Shown here: one piece after another, positions 16,892 to 25,456 of the stretch
How the letters are laid out: every line of letters starts with the position of its first letter
Numbering within the stretch: position 1 is the stretch's first letter
Assembly: GCA_002352665.1 (NCBI GenBank)
Contig: DEIV01000062.1
Location: 1-32,465, forward strand
Origin: Flavobacteriaceae bacterium UBA2765
Lineage (GTDB): Bacteria > Bacteroidota > Bacteroidia > Flavobacteriales > Flavobacteriaceae
Length of the DNA: 32,465 nucleotides
Direction: 5' to 3'
Notes under the pieces: generated by a model
Database searches by the model: none
The model's input: the letters and a program-made list of their open reading frames with translations, nothing else
Told to the model about the DNA's origin: nothing
Translations under genes and position numbers: made by a program

Positions 16892-16961
16892 TTTAAAACC
16901 GCTATTAATTTTTTAAATTTTAAATGCTTTTTGTCGATTAAGGCGTTGCAATATTAATGCC

Positions 16962-16969
16962 TACTTTTG
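16962..16969 (+). promoter_or_regulatory. -7 element for the EamA transporter
   Basis: TACTTTTG matches TAnnTTTG exactly. Its last TTG is in frame with the transporter gene, which explains an apparent TTG start at 16967; the ATG at 16988 is the better choice. Confidence 0.5.
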
Positions 16970-16987
16970 ACATCTAATATATCTGCA

Positions 16988-17884
16988 ATGACTAAGTCAG
17001 GCAATACAACCTTAATTGTTTTAGCTTTTTTTGCTATTTATGTAATTTGGGGCTCAACATATCTTCTCAATAAAATTGCTGTAGCTGAGATACCACCAAT
17101 GTTTCTTGCTTCTATACGATTTACCATTGCGGGAATTTTAATATTAATTATGGCAAAAATTTTGAAGCAGAATTTGTCAATATCCAAAAAACAATTGGCG
17201 AATTCTATAATTGCCGGATTTCTGTTTTTAGTTTATGGGAATGGCGTGTTTGTTTGGGCTTTAAAATATGTAGATAGTGGTTTTGCTGCACTAGAGGCAT
17301 CAACACAACCTCTTTTTATTTTAATATTAATGCGTATAATTGATGGTCATAAAATACAACCAAAGTCCTTACTTGGTATTTTATTAGGTATTATAGGAAT
17401 TTATCTTTTGGTGAGTCAAGAACAGATTTTGATACATAAAGAAAGTATAAATGGAATTTTAATTATCCTTACCTGCGTATTAAGTTGGAGTTTTGGAAGC
17501 CTTTTTGTGTCAAAAGTAGATTTACCTTCCAATTTCTTTATCAGTGCGGGATACCAAATGCTAACCGCAGGAATTATCTTGTGCCTAGCAAGTTTAGTTT
17601 TAGGGGAAACATGGCTAGCTCCTCAATTTTGGAGTTCACCTGTTCAAATTTCAATGATCTTATTAATTGTTTTTGGAAGTATAGTGGCCTTCACCTCCTT
17701 TAATTATTTACTAAAAGTGGTTTCTCCAGAAAAAGTAGCAACATCTGCTTATGTCAATCCAATAATTGCACTGCTTTTAGGATGGTTTATTCTAAAAGAA
17801 CAATTGACCCTACAATCCATTTTAGCCGCCATAATACTTTTAACTGGCGTTTATTTTATAAATACCAGAAAAAGGTATCCTTAA
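16988..17884 (+). CDS. EamA-family (DMT) transporter
   Basis: The product is 298 residues from the ATG at 16988; a reading from the TTG at 16967 would begin inside the promoter. It has about ten hydrophobic helices in two EamA repeats. The first begins FAIYVIWGSTYLLNKIAV and the second starts near ILIILTCVLSWSFGSLFVSK. The WGS(T/N) motif in helix 1 and the final LGWFILKEQLT segment are typical of the drug/metabolite transporter superfamily. Members export amino acids or other small metabolites across the inner membrane; the substrate is unknown. It converges with the S4-domain gene, with only 13 bases between the two stop codons and no clear terminator. Confidence 0.9.
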   Translation: MTKSGNTTLIVLAFFAIYVIWGSTYLLNKIAVAEIPPMFLASIRFTIAGILILIMAKILKQNLSISKKQLANSIIAGFLFLVYGNGVFVWALKYVDSGFAALEASTQPLFILILMRIIDGHKIQPKSLLGILLGIIGIYLLVSQEQILIHKESINGILIILTCVLSWSFGSLFVSKVDLPSNFFISAGYQMLTAGIILCLASLVLGETWLAPQFWSSPVQISMILLIVFGSIVAFTSFNYLLKVVSPEKVATSAYVNPIIALLLGWFILKEQLTLQSILAAIILLTGVYFINTRKRYP

Positions 17885-17897
17885 TAATACCAATCTT

Positions 17898-18116
17898 CTA
17901 AACTATTGTTATTAAATAATCACCAATCTTAACCTTGTCAGTTTTTACTAATTTATTTCTGACCCTGGTTTCTATATGTCCATTTACTAAAACTTCTTCA
18001 TTTTGGATCAAAATTTTGGCATGACCACCCGTTTGTGCAAGACCTAAAATTTGTAATAATTTATTTAATGGAATAAAGGCTTGATCCTCCTTTAATTTAA
18101 AACTTTGTTCCGTCAT
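17898..18116 (-). CDS. Small S4-domain RNA-binding protein
   Basis: The 72-residue protein is essentially one S4 domain: FIPLNKLLQILGLAQTGGHA, then KILIQNEEVLVNGHIETRVR, where the VNG turn and following Arg residues are the S4 signature, and a closing strand DYLITIV. It matches the YbcJ/YaaA-type short S4 proteins that bind structured RNA, probably in ribosome or tRNA-related roles. There is no catalytic domain, so it is not a pseudouridine synthase. Its promoter element lies about 55 bases upstream. It is convergent with the EamA transporter. Confidence 0.88.
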   Translation of the reverse strand: MTEQSFKLKEDQAFIPLNKLLQILGLAQTGGHAKILIQNEEVLVNGHIETRVRNKLVKTDKVKIGDYLITIV

Positions 18117-18171
18117 ATTAGTATGATTAATTTTATAAAGTAATTAGGTGATTTCTAGATTTAAAATTTTG

Positions 18172-18179
18172 CAAATGTA
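18172..18179 (-). promoter_or_regulatory. -7 element for the S4-domain gene
   Basis: On the minus strand the sequence reads TACATTTG, an exact TAnnTTTG match, 55 bases before the start codon. Confidence 0.5.
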
Positions 18180-18277
18180 ATTAAACCTTATAACAAAAGG
18201 AATTGCTAGGTGAAAAGAATATAACGATAGTGCATTTTCTATCATAATTACATGAAGAAATATGATGAATATATCTA

Positions 18278-18410
18278 AAATGGTTAACTTAAACAATTAT
18301 AGCATTAGTTTGTTCATAAGTTAATGATTTGTTAATAATTTCTTATCAATATGAGTAGCTAATTCTTAGCTGAAATGGTTAGTTTTAACACATTAAAATT
18401 TTAACCATTT
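18278..18410 (+). promoter_or_regulatory. Repeated AAATGGTTA motif upstream of the secreted nuclease
   Basis: AAATGGTTA occurs at 18278-18286 and 18373-18381, each within an 18-base segment that agrees at 15 positions. Its complement TAACCATTT lies at 18402-18410, five bases before the start codon. The last two can form a 9-bp hairpin over the translation start. This could be a regulator site or a translational control element; there is no direct proof. The remainder of 18117-18415 shows only the S4 gene's promoter element. Confidence 0.35.
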
Positions 18411-18415
18411 ATACT

Positions 18416-21400
18416 ATGAAACAACATTACATTTTAAAACATTTTCTTTTATTAACCGCTACTATTTTTCTGGGAATTTATAGCTATGCTCAGGTTCCGG
18501 CTTACTATAACGGTACAGATATTAGCCAAACGGGTGCGACTTTAAAAACGAATCTTGCTACATTAATTAGCGATACACATGTTACCAATCTAACTTATAC
18601 ACCGGGAGTTTGGGATGCTTTAAAGCAAACCGATTTAGATCCTACCAATAGCAATAATGTATTTTTAATTTATGGATATAATGATACGGATGCTGATCTA
18701 ACGAATGATAGAACAAGGAGTAAAGATATGAACGGCGGTAATGTAGGCGATTGGAATAGAGAGCATACTTTTCCGAAATCTCTTGGGAATCCAAATTTAG
18801 GTACTTCAGGTCCTGGAGCTGATGCTCATCATTTAAGAGCATCTGATGTACAATTTAATTCCCTAAGAAATAACCATCGTTTTGTAGATGCAAATGGAAA
18901 TGCCGGATTAATTAACGGTAACTCTTGGTATCCGGGAGATGAATGGAAGGGTGATATTGCAAGAATGATCATGTATATGTATTTACGATATGGCAATCAA
19001 TGTTTGCCAAGTGCTGTAGGTTTAGGACCTCAGAACTATCATCAAGATATGATGGACATCTTTTTAGAATGGAATGCTGAAGATCCTGTTTCTCAGGTTG
19101 AAATCAATCGAAATGTGCTGTTAGAAGGAATTCAAGGCAATAGAAACCCATTTATTGATAATCCAATCTTTGCTACTACCATTTGGGGAGGACCACAGGC
19201 TGAAGATAGATTCAATAATGGTACTATAGATGTTGAGGCTCCAACACCTCCAGCAAATCTAATATCAGCTAACACTACGCAAACTGAAACAATATTGTCT
19301 TGGAGTGCCGCTACAGACAATGTTGGTGTTATCGCTTATCAAATATTTAATGGTGCAACATTAGTAAATGTTGCATCTCAAACCAATTATACAGTTACTG
19401 GTTTACTAGCTAATACAACATATACATTTGCCGTTAAAGCTGTAGATGCTGCGGGTAATGTTTCATTGGCTAGTAATACAACAACAATTACCACATTAGA
19501 AGATATAACACCTCCTTTAGGTGATTTTATAGTTTATCAAGGTTATGAGGGCACAGCTCTAGATACTTGGGGTTATATAGCTAGTCCGATACCTTGTAAT
19601 GACGGGGGTAATGATGTTTGGGATGTTGTTGCAAATGTAGGGTCAATTAGTACTGCTAATACCGGCGCAAACTTTTTTGGAGTTAGAGATTTAGATGGTA
19701 ATTGCGGCACAACAGACGGTGGGGAATTGTCTTTTAATACAGTTGATATAACTGGTTTTCAAGATGTAACACTTTCTTTTTCTGTCAATGTAGATGGATA
19801 CGACGTAGCAAACGGAGATACCATAAATTATCAGGTTTTTTATGATGATGTTGCTCAAGGAGAGCAAGCAGTAACTATAGGGAGTCCTTTTAGTACAACT
19901 GGATGGGAACAAGTTGCAATAGCTATACCAAATACAGTAAATACTGTTAGATTTTCAATTTTAGTAAAACAAAACGGAGGTAGTGACTATGCAGGTTTTG
20001 ATGATGTACAATTGCATGGTACGGCTATTTCTATGGCGTCTTTTCTAATTAATGAAGTAGATGCTGATACCGCAGGAACAGATACCTTAGAATTTTTAGA
20101 AATTTATGATGGTGGGGTAGGGAATACTGCTCTTGATGGATTGGTTGTGGTAATGTATAATGGTTCTAATAATTTAAGTTATGGAGCCTACGATCTAGAC
20201 GGACAAACTACAAACACTCAAGGTTATTTTGTATTGGGTAATACAGATGTGCCTAATGTAGATATGATATTACCGGGTAATGGTTTGCAAAATGGAGCAG
20301 ATGCTGTAGCTATATATACTGGTGATGTCACTGATTTTCCAAGCAATACACCTGTAACTACTAATAATTTACTTGATGCATTTGTCTATGACACTAGTGA
20401 TGCTGATGATGCAGAATTATTAGTTTTATTAAATGCAGGCGAAGCTCAGATTAATGAAAATGGAGCAGGAGATAAGGATGCACATTCTTCTCAGCGTGTT
20501 CCTAATGGGGCAGGAGGAGCTAGAAATACAAGTACTTACAATCAATTACTTCCTTCTCCTGGAGTAGAAAATAGTACTCCTGCTGTTACTGATACAGAAA
20601 GCCCAACAGCTCCCACTAATGTTGTCGCATCAAGTACAACAGAAACTGAAGCTATTTTGATATGGGATGCTGCTACAGACAATGTTGCTGTTACTACCTA
20701 TGAAATATTAAATGGAACTACCCAAGTTGGTACAACAACAGACACAACAATTACAATTACAGGATTGAACCCAAATACTACATATTCATTAACTATTGTC
20801 GCTCTTGATGCCGCAGGAAATGTTTCTGAAATGAGTCTTCCTGTTGTATTATCCACCGCGGCAAGTACGCAAACGGGTAGTGCATTGGTTATTAGTGGTG
20901 TCATTGACGGTCCGTTAAGTGGCGGTATTCCTAAGGGGATTGAATTATATGTAATTGAAGATATTGCTGATCTAAGTATTTATGGTATAGAGTCTGCAAA
21001 TAATGGCGGTGGTAGTACTGGTGAAGAATTTACTTTTCCTGCTGATGTTGCTGTAGCAGGAGACTATATCTATATTGCTTCTGAAGCATCAGGATTTACT
21101 TCGTTTTTTGGCTTTGCACCAAACTATACAAACGGAGCAGCTTCTATAAATGGTGATGACGCAATGGTGTTATTTAAAAATGGAGTAGTAGTAGATGTAT
21201 TTGGAGATGTAAATGTTGATGGTTCAAATCAACCATGGGAATATGTAGATGGATGGGCTTATCGAATTGATAATACGGGTGTAGATGGCAGTACTTTTGT
21301 ACTTGACAATTGGATCTTTAGTGGTACCAATGCATTAGATGGTACAACTACCAATGCAACGGCTGCAATACCATTTCCTGTATCAACATATACCAGACAG

Positions 21401-24343
21401 GCATCAGCTGCATTTGTAATTAACGAACTTGATGCGGATACAGCAGGAACTGATACCTTAGAATTCCTTGAAATTTATGATGGTGGTGTTGGAAATGCTC
21501 CGTTAGATGGATTAGTGGTTGTATTGTATAACGGAAGTAGTGATACCAGTTATAATGCTATAGATTTAGACGGGTTTACTACCAATGCGGAGGGCTATTT
21601 TGTTATTGGAAATACAGCTGTACCAAATGTTTCAATCGTGATACCGAGCAATGGTTTACAAAATGGAGCAGATGCTGTAGCTATTTATACCGCTGATGCA
21701 ACTGATTTTCCTAATGGAACAGCGGTGACTACTGCCAACCTTTTAGATGCCTTAGTGTATGATACCAATGATGGCGATGATGCAGGATTATTGGTATTAT
21801 TGAACGCAGGTGAAGCTCAAATTAACGAAGGGGAATTAGGTAATAAAGACGGACATTCACTACAGCGTATACCAAATGGTGCTGGAGGACGAAGAAATAC
21901 AACAACATATACACAAGCTAACCCCACTCCGGGTACAGAAAATGGTGCAGTAATACCACCACCTGCTGTCATCACTATTTTAGAAGCTAAAAATACAAAC
22001 GCAGGAGAATTGGTAACTGTAAGTGGTGTATTGACAGTATCCGATCAGTTTTCTGGATCAGCATATGTTCAAGATACTACAGGTGCAATTGCTATTTTTG
22101 ATGAAATGGTGCATGGTGATGGTAATTTCATGATTGGAGATTCTATTACAGTAACAGGAACGTTAAGTGCTTTTAATGAACAAATTCAATTAAGTCAGGT
22201 GACTACGGTTGAAAATAACGGACTTCCAAATCAAACAATAGAACCTTTAAGTATTACTTTAAGTGAATTGGCTAATCATCCTGCAGAATTGGTTCGTATA
22301 ATGGATCCAAGTTTTCCAAGCCCCGGTGATATACTCTTTGGAAATTCAAACTATACCTTAACAGATTTAAGTGGTAATGGTCAATTGCGAATTGACAACG
22401 ATGTAGCCGAAATTGTTGGATTAGGACAACCTGAAATATGTAATGAAATAACTGGTGTTGTGGGTAGATTTTTTCAAACGTATCAACTATTACCTCGTAT
22501 GGGTTCAGATATGTCTTGTGCAGGTCCTTATATACCACCTATACTTCCAATTGATGTTTCAAAAGACAAAACATTAGACTTTGTGACATGGAATATAGAA
22601 TGGTTTGGAGATGAAGCAAATTCGCCAGCAGCAGGTAACCCAATGTCAGATGCAATTCAAAAAGACAGTGCTAAAACAGTTATTACAAGACTAAATGCCG
22701 ATATTTATGCAGTAGAAGAAATTGCAGATGACGTATTATTTGCTCAAATGGTTAGCGAATTGCCGGGATATAATTATATCCTTTCAGAGGCCACTTCTTA
22801 TCCTAATGATACAGAAGGGACCAAGCAAAAAGTTGGTTTTATTTACAAAACAAGTACAGTTGCAGTCGTGAGTAGCAAAGCATTATTAACGTCTATCCAT
22901 CCATATTATAATGGTGGAGATGATAGTGCATTGACAGATTATCCTGTTGCGGATAAAACGCGTTTTTTTGCGAGTGGTCGTTTACCGTTTATGATGACGG
23001 CTAACATCACCATTGACGGACAATCAGAACCATATCATATAGTTGCTTTACATGCTAGAGCCAATGGAAGTTCCGGAGCACAAGATAGATACGATATGCG
23101 TAAGTATGATGTTGAAGTATTAAAAGACAGTTTAGATGCTCATTATGCTAATGCTAATATCATATTATTAGGCGATTATAATGATGATGTAGATGTAACA
23201 GTTGCAGATGTGAATACAACGGTTAGTTCTTTTGAAAGTTATGCATCAGATACTCAAAATTATACCATAGTCTCTAAAGTATTGAGTGAAGCAGGATTGC
23301 GTTCTTATGTATTCAGAGAAAATATGATCGATCATATTACAATCTCTAATGAATTAAATGATAATTATATAGATCAATCTGCAAGTGTGCATTATGAGTT
23401 CTATGACAATGACTATCCAACAACAACTTCAGATCATTTTCCAGTTTCTGCACGTTTTCAATTAAAAGCATTGGCGATAACCGATTCATTGATAACAAAT
23501 GTAAGTTGTTATGGTGCGGCAGACGGAACTGCTACCGTTACGGTTACAGGTGGAATTACACCTTATGAATACGAATGGAGTGATGGTCAGACCACGATAA
23601 CTGCATCTGAATTGGTAGCAGGTACCTATAGTGTAATAATTATGGATGCTTTAGGGAATAGCTTAATTGAAGTCTTTACTATTGAAGAACCATCTTTAAT
23701 TACGGCATCAACCTCAGAAAATACTACAGTGTATTTTGGGTATCCTGACGCAGCATGTACAACACTTAGTTTAAACAATATTGAAGGTGGTACTGCACCT
23801 TATACATATTTATGGAGTACAGGAGAATCAGGTGAAGAGATAACTGTTTGTCCTGAAACTACCACTACGTATACACTAACAATAACTGATGCAAATGGAT
23901 GTACTATAGATAAGGAGATAGTTGTAGAAGTGGTAGATGTTCAATGTGGTAATAATCCTAATAATCCTAAAGTGCAAATTTGCCATAACGGACATACTAT
24001 ATGTGTTTCTCAACGTGCAGTGCAAAGACATCTAGATCATGGTGATGTATTAGGTGCTTGCCCTGATGGAGGAGATAACCAAGTAAAAATTAGAAATGTA
24101 AGGATATTTCCAAACCCTTTCAGAAGGAATTTAAATATAAAATTAAATGCCAGTAAAAACACAAAAACTAAAATTGCGATATTTAATCTATATGGGAATA
24201 AGGTATTTCAATCTCGTAAACAATTAAAGAAAGGAAATAATGTATTGCATTATAATTTAAGACATTTACCTAGTAGCATATATTTTCTAAAAATATTTGT
24301 AAATGGTAAATTGAAGAAGGTAAGGACTATCATTAAGTCTTAG
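18416..24343 (+). CDS. Giant secreted dual nuclease with T9SS sorting domain
   Basis: The 1975-residue protein has a signal peptide (to about 25), then an EndA/NucM-type endonuclease I domain (27-250) with the beta-beta-alpha-metal motif NREHTFPKS (His117) and DAHHLRASD (136-144). Next come fibronectin III (276-362), a jelly-roll-like region (370-535), lamin-tail-like domain 1 (542-718), fibronectin III (726-818), lamin-tail-like domains 2 (821-994) and 3 (999-1176), and an OB-like region (1184-1370). An EEP/DNase I-like nuclease follows (1387-1685): WNIEW 1392-1396, VEE 1433-1435, HARANG from 1546, GDYND 1586-1590, SDH 1672-1674. SprB/PKD-like repeats (1686-1840), a Cys/His motif (1853-1882) and a T9SS type A sorting domain (1889-1975, FPNPF) end it. 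It probably degrades extracellular DNA for nutrients or biofilm turnover. Its promoter is not clear. Confidence 0.9.
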   Translation: MKQHYILKHFLLLTATIFLGIYSYAQVPAYYNGTDISQTGATLKTNLATLISDTHVTNLTYTPGVWDALKQTDLDPTNSNNVFLIYGYNDTDADLTNDRTRSKDMNGGNVGDWNREHTFPKSLGNPNLGTSGPGADAHHLRASDVQFNSLRNNHRFVDANGNAGLINGNSWYPGDEWKGDIARMIMYMYLRYGNQCLPSAVGLGPQNYHQDMMDIFLEWNAEDPVSQVEINRNVLLEGIQGNRNPFIDNPIFATTIWGGPQAEDRFNNGTIDVEAPTPPANLISANTTQTETILSWSAATDNVGVIAYQIFNGATLVNVASQTNYTVTGLLANTTYTFAVKAVDAAGNVSLASNTTTITTLEDITPPLGDFIVYQGYEGTALDTWGYIASPIPCNDGGNDVWDVVANVGSISTANTGANFFGVRDLDGNCGTTDGGELSFNTVDITGFQDVTLSFSVNVDGYDVANGDTINYQVFYDDVAQGEQAVTIGSPFSTTGWEQVAIAIPNTVNTVRFSILVKQNGGSDYAGFDDVQLHGTAISMASFLINEVDADTAGTDTLEFLEIYDGGVGNTALDGLVVVMYNGSNNLSYGAYDLDGQTTNTQGYFVLGNTDVPNVDMILPGNGLQNGADAVAIYTGDVTDFPSNTPVTTNNLLDAFVYDTSDADDAELLVLLNAGEAQINENGAGDKDAHSSQRVPNGAGGARNTSTYNQLLPSPGVENSTPAVTDTESPTAPTNVVASSTTETEAILIWDAATDNVAVTTYEILNGTTQVGTTTDTTITITGLNPNTTYSLTIVALDAAGNVSEMSLPVVLSTAASTQTGSALVISGVIDGPLSGGIPKGIELYVIEDIADLSIYGIESANNGGGSTGEEFTFPADVAVAGDYIYIASEASGFTSFFGFAPNYTNGAASINGDDAMVLFKNGVVVDVFGDVNVDGSNQPWEYVDGWAYRIDNTGVDGSTFVLDNWIFSGTNALDGTTTNATAAIPFPVSTYTRQASAAFVINELDADTAGTDTLEFLEIYDGGVGNAPLDGLVVVLYNGSSDTSYNAIDLDGFTTNAEGYFVIGNTAVPNVSIVIPSNGLQNGADAVAIYTADATDFPNGTAVTTANLLDALVYDTNDGDDAGLLVLLNAGEAQINEGELGNKDGHSLQRIPNGAGGRRNTTTYTQANPTPGTENGAVIPPPAVITILEAKNTNAGELVTVSGVLTVSDQFSGSAYVQDTTGAIAIFDEMVHGDGNFMIGDSITVTGTLSAFNEQIQLSQVTTVENNGLPNQTIEPLSITLSELANHPAELVRIMDPSFPSPGDILFGNSNYTLTDLSGNGQLRIDNDVAEIVGLGQPEICNEITGVVGRFFQTYQLLPRMGSDMSCAGPYIPPILPIDVSKDKTLDFVTWNIEWFGDEANSPAAGNPMSDAIQKDSAKTVITRLNADIYAVEEIADDVLFAQMVSELPGYNYILSEATSYPNDTEGTKQKVGFIYKTSTVAVVSSKALLTSIHPYYNGGDDSALTDYPVADKTRFFASGRLPFMMTANITIDGQSEPYHIVALHARANGSSGAQDRYDMRKYDVEVLKDSLDAHYANANIILLGDYNDDVDVTVADVNTTVSSFESYASDTQNYTIVSKVLSEAGLRSYVFRENMIDHITISNELNDNYIDQSASVHYEFYDNDYPTTTSDHFPVSARFQLKALAITDSLITNVSCYGAADGTATVTVTGGITPYEYEWSDGQTTITASELVAGTYSVIIMDALGNSLIEVFTIEEPSLITASTSENTTVYFGYPDAACTTLSLNNIEGGTAPYTYLWSTGESGEEITVCPETTTTYTLTITDANGCTIDKEIVVEVVDVQCGNNPNNPKVQICHNGHTICVSQRAVQRHLDHGDVLGACPDGGDNQVKIRNVRIFPNPFRRNLNIKLNASKNTKTKIAIFNLYGNKVFQSRKQLKKGNNVLHYNLRHLPSSIYFLKIFVNGKLKKVRTIIKS

Positions 24344-24465
24344 TTTGTAGATATTATTAATCCAAAATAGACAGAAAGTGTATTGGTTTGATTTTACTGA
24401 CTGAAAACTTATGCTTATCCCGATAATTTTGGTTGCTTAGTTTTGATTTTTGATGATCACCTAAT

Positions 24466-24499
24466 AAACCGTCAATAGTTATGGCTATTGACGGTTTTT
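24466..24499 (+). terminator. Terminator after the secreted nuclease
   Basis: A perfect 13-bp stem, AAACCGTCAATAG (24466-24478) with CTATTGACGGTTT (24485-24497), has a 6-base loop and is followed by a T-rich run. It lies 122 bases after the nuclease stop codon and separates it from the next gene. Confidence 0.8.
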
Positions 24500-24584
24500 C
24501 TTTTTTAAATAAGTTAACAATTTATGATGGTCTTAACATGCTAGTTCAATAACAAGTGTTTACTTTGCCAACTTAAACCAGTAT

Positions 24585-25322
24585 ATGGCTATGAAACAAA
24601 TTGTGACTCTAATTGTATTTTTTATAAGTATTACCCTTTATGCAGAATCAAGAAAAATATACAAAGCCGACACAACAGAAGTTGTAAATGAAAAGGTCTT
24701 GTATAGTATGACTAGTGATCATAAAAATATGTATATCAGTATGAGTACAACAGACAAAAGGACAATGATGTTGATGTTACGTTCCGGAGTTACTGTTTAT
24801 TTTGATGTAAAAGGAAAGAAAAATAAAGATGTTTATATAAAATATCCTTTAAAGTCGGCGTATTCAAATAACAAAAGTGACATATTGCGAAAAGAAAATA
24901 AATTAGATTTAAATCATTTAATCAACAACTTACCAAAAGAGGCAGAATATAATTATTTTGATAACACTCAGCAGTTTCATATCGATTTGAATAGCTTAGA
25001 TGTGGTATTATCTTTTGCATATAATAGAAAGAATGATATGCTTACATACTACTTAGCAGTTCCAAAAAGTAATATTTCTGAAGTTGAAAAAATAGATTTA
25101 TCTAAGTTAGCTATTGGCGTTGTGGTGGGAAAAAATGGAGATTTTAATCAAAAGAAAAAGACGAATTCTAAATCTTCTGGTATGCGTGGAAGTGGTTCTG
25201 GTGGTGGTAGAGGAAAAGGGAGAGGAAATAAAAGTGGAAATGCATCCCATCCACCTCAAAATAATAGGAAATCTACTTCTAGTGCAATAAACTTTTGGTT
25301 TAAAGCCACAACAAATAAATAA
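24585..25322 (+). CDS. Exported protein of unknown function, Gly/Arg-rich tail
   Basis: I do not recognise the family with confidence. The 245-residue product has a signal peptide (MKQIVTLIVFFISITLYAES; the ATG two codons after the annotated start is equally possible). The mature part begins with a strand-rich region reading YSMTSDHKNMYISMSTTDKR, then VTVYFDVKGKKNKDVYIKYP, perhaps a beta-sandwich. Residues ~197-222 are rich in Gly, Arg, Ser and Lys (RGSGSGGGRGKGRG). The tail looks disordered and could bind nucleic acid or polysaccharide. A TTACTTTG element (24560-24567) precedes the gene by 17 bases, and a strong terminator separates it from the nuclease gene. Envelope or secreted location is inferred from the signal peptide only. 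Confidence 0.7.
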   Translation: MAMKQIVTLIVFFISITLYAESRKIYKADTTEVVNEKVLYSMTSDHKNMYISMSTTDKRTMMLMLRSGVTVYFDVKGKKNKDVYIKYPLKSAYSNNKSDILRKENKLDLNHLINNLPKEAEYNYFDNTQQFHIDLNSLDVVLSFAYNRKNDMLTYYLAVPKSNISEVEKIDLSKLAIGVVVGKNGDFNQKKKTNSKSSGMRGSGSGGGRGKGRGNKSGNASHPPQNNRKSTSSAINFWFKATTNK

Positions 25323-25387
25323 ATATTTATTAGATAAAAGTTGTCATAGTTAATGTATAGCCTATTTATATATAAATTATTGATAAA

Positions 25388-25414
25388 CTGATAATTATCA
25401 GTAATTATTATCAG
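25388..25414 (+). promoter_or_regulatory. Palindromic operator candidate
   Basis: CTGATAATTATCAG (25388-25401) is a perfect 14-base palindrome, and its half-site TTATCAG recurs at 25408-25414. It lies 10-36 bases before a near-consensus -7 element TAATTTTA (25424-25431) of the repeat lipoprotein gene, so a bound protein would cover the -33 region. It may be a regulator binding site. Confidence 0.35.
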
Positions 25415-25456
25415 GCTAAGTGTTAATTTTATAGATGAATAATAAATAGTTCAATT

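Noticed and set aside
16967..16987. TTG start giving seven extra residues on the EamA transporter
   Set aside because: The TTG is the end of an exact TACTTTTG promoter element; ATG at 16988 is the likelier start.
18642..22538. Several minus-strand open frames inside the secreted nuclease gene
   Set aside because: They have no signal or domain motif and lie opposite a continuous, domain-rich coding frame.
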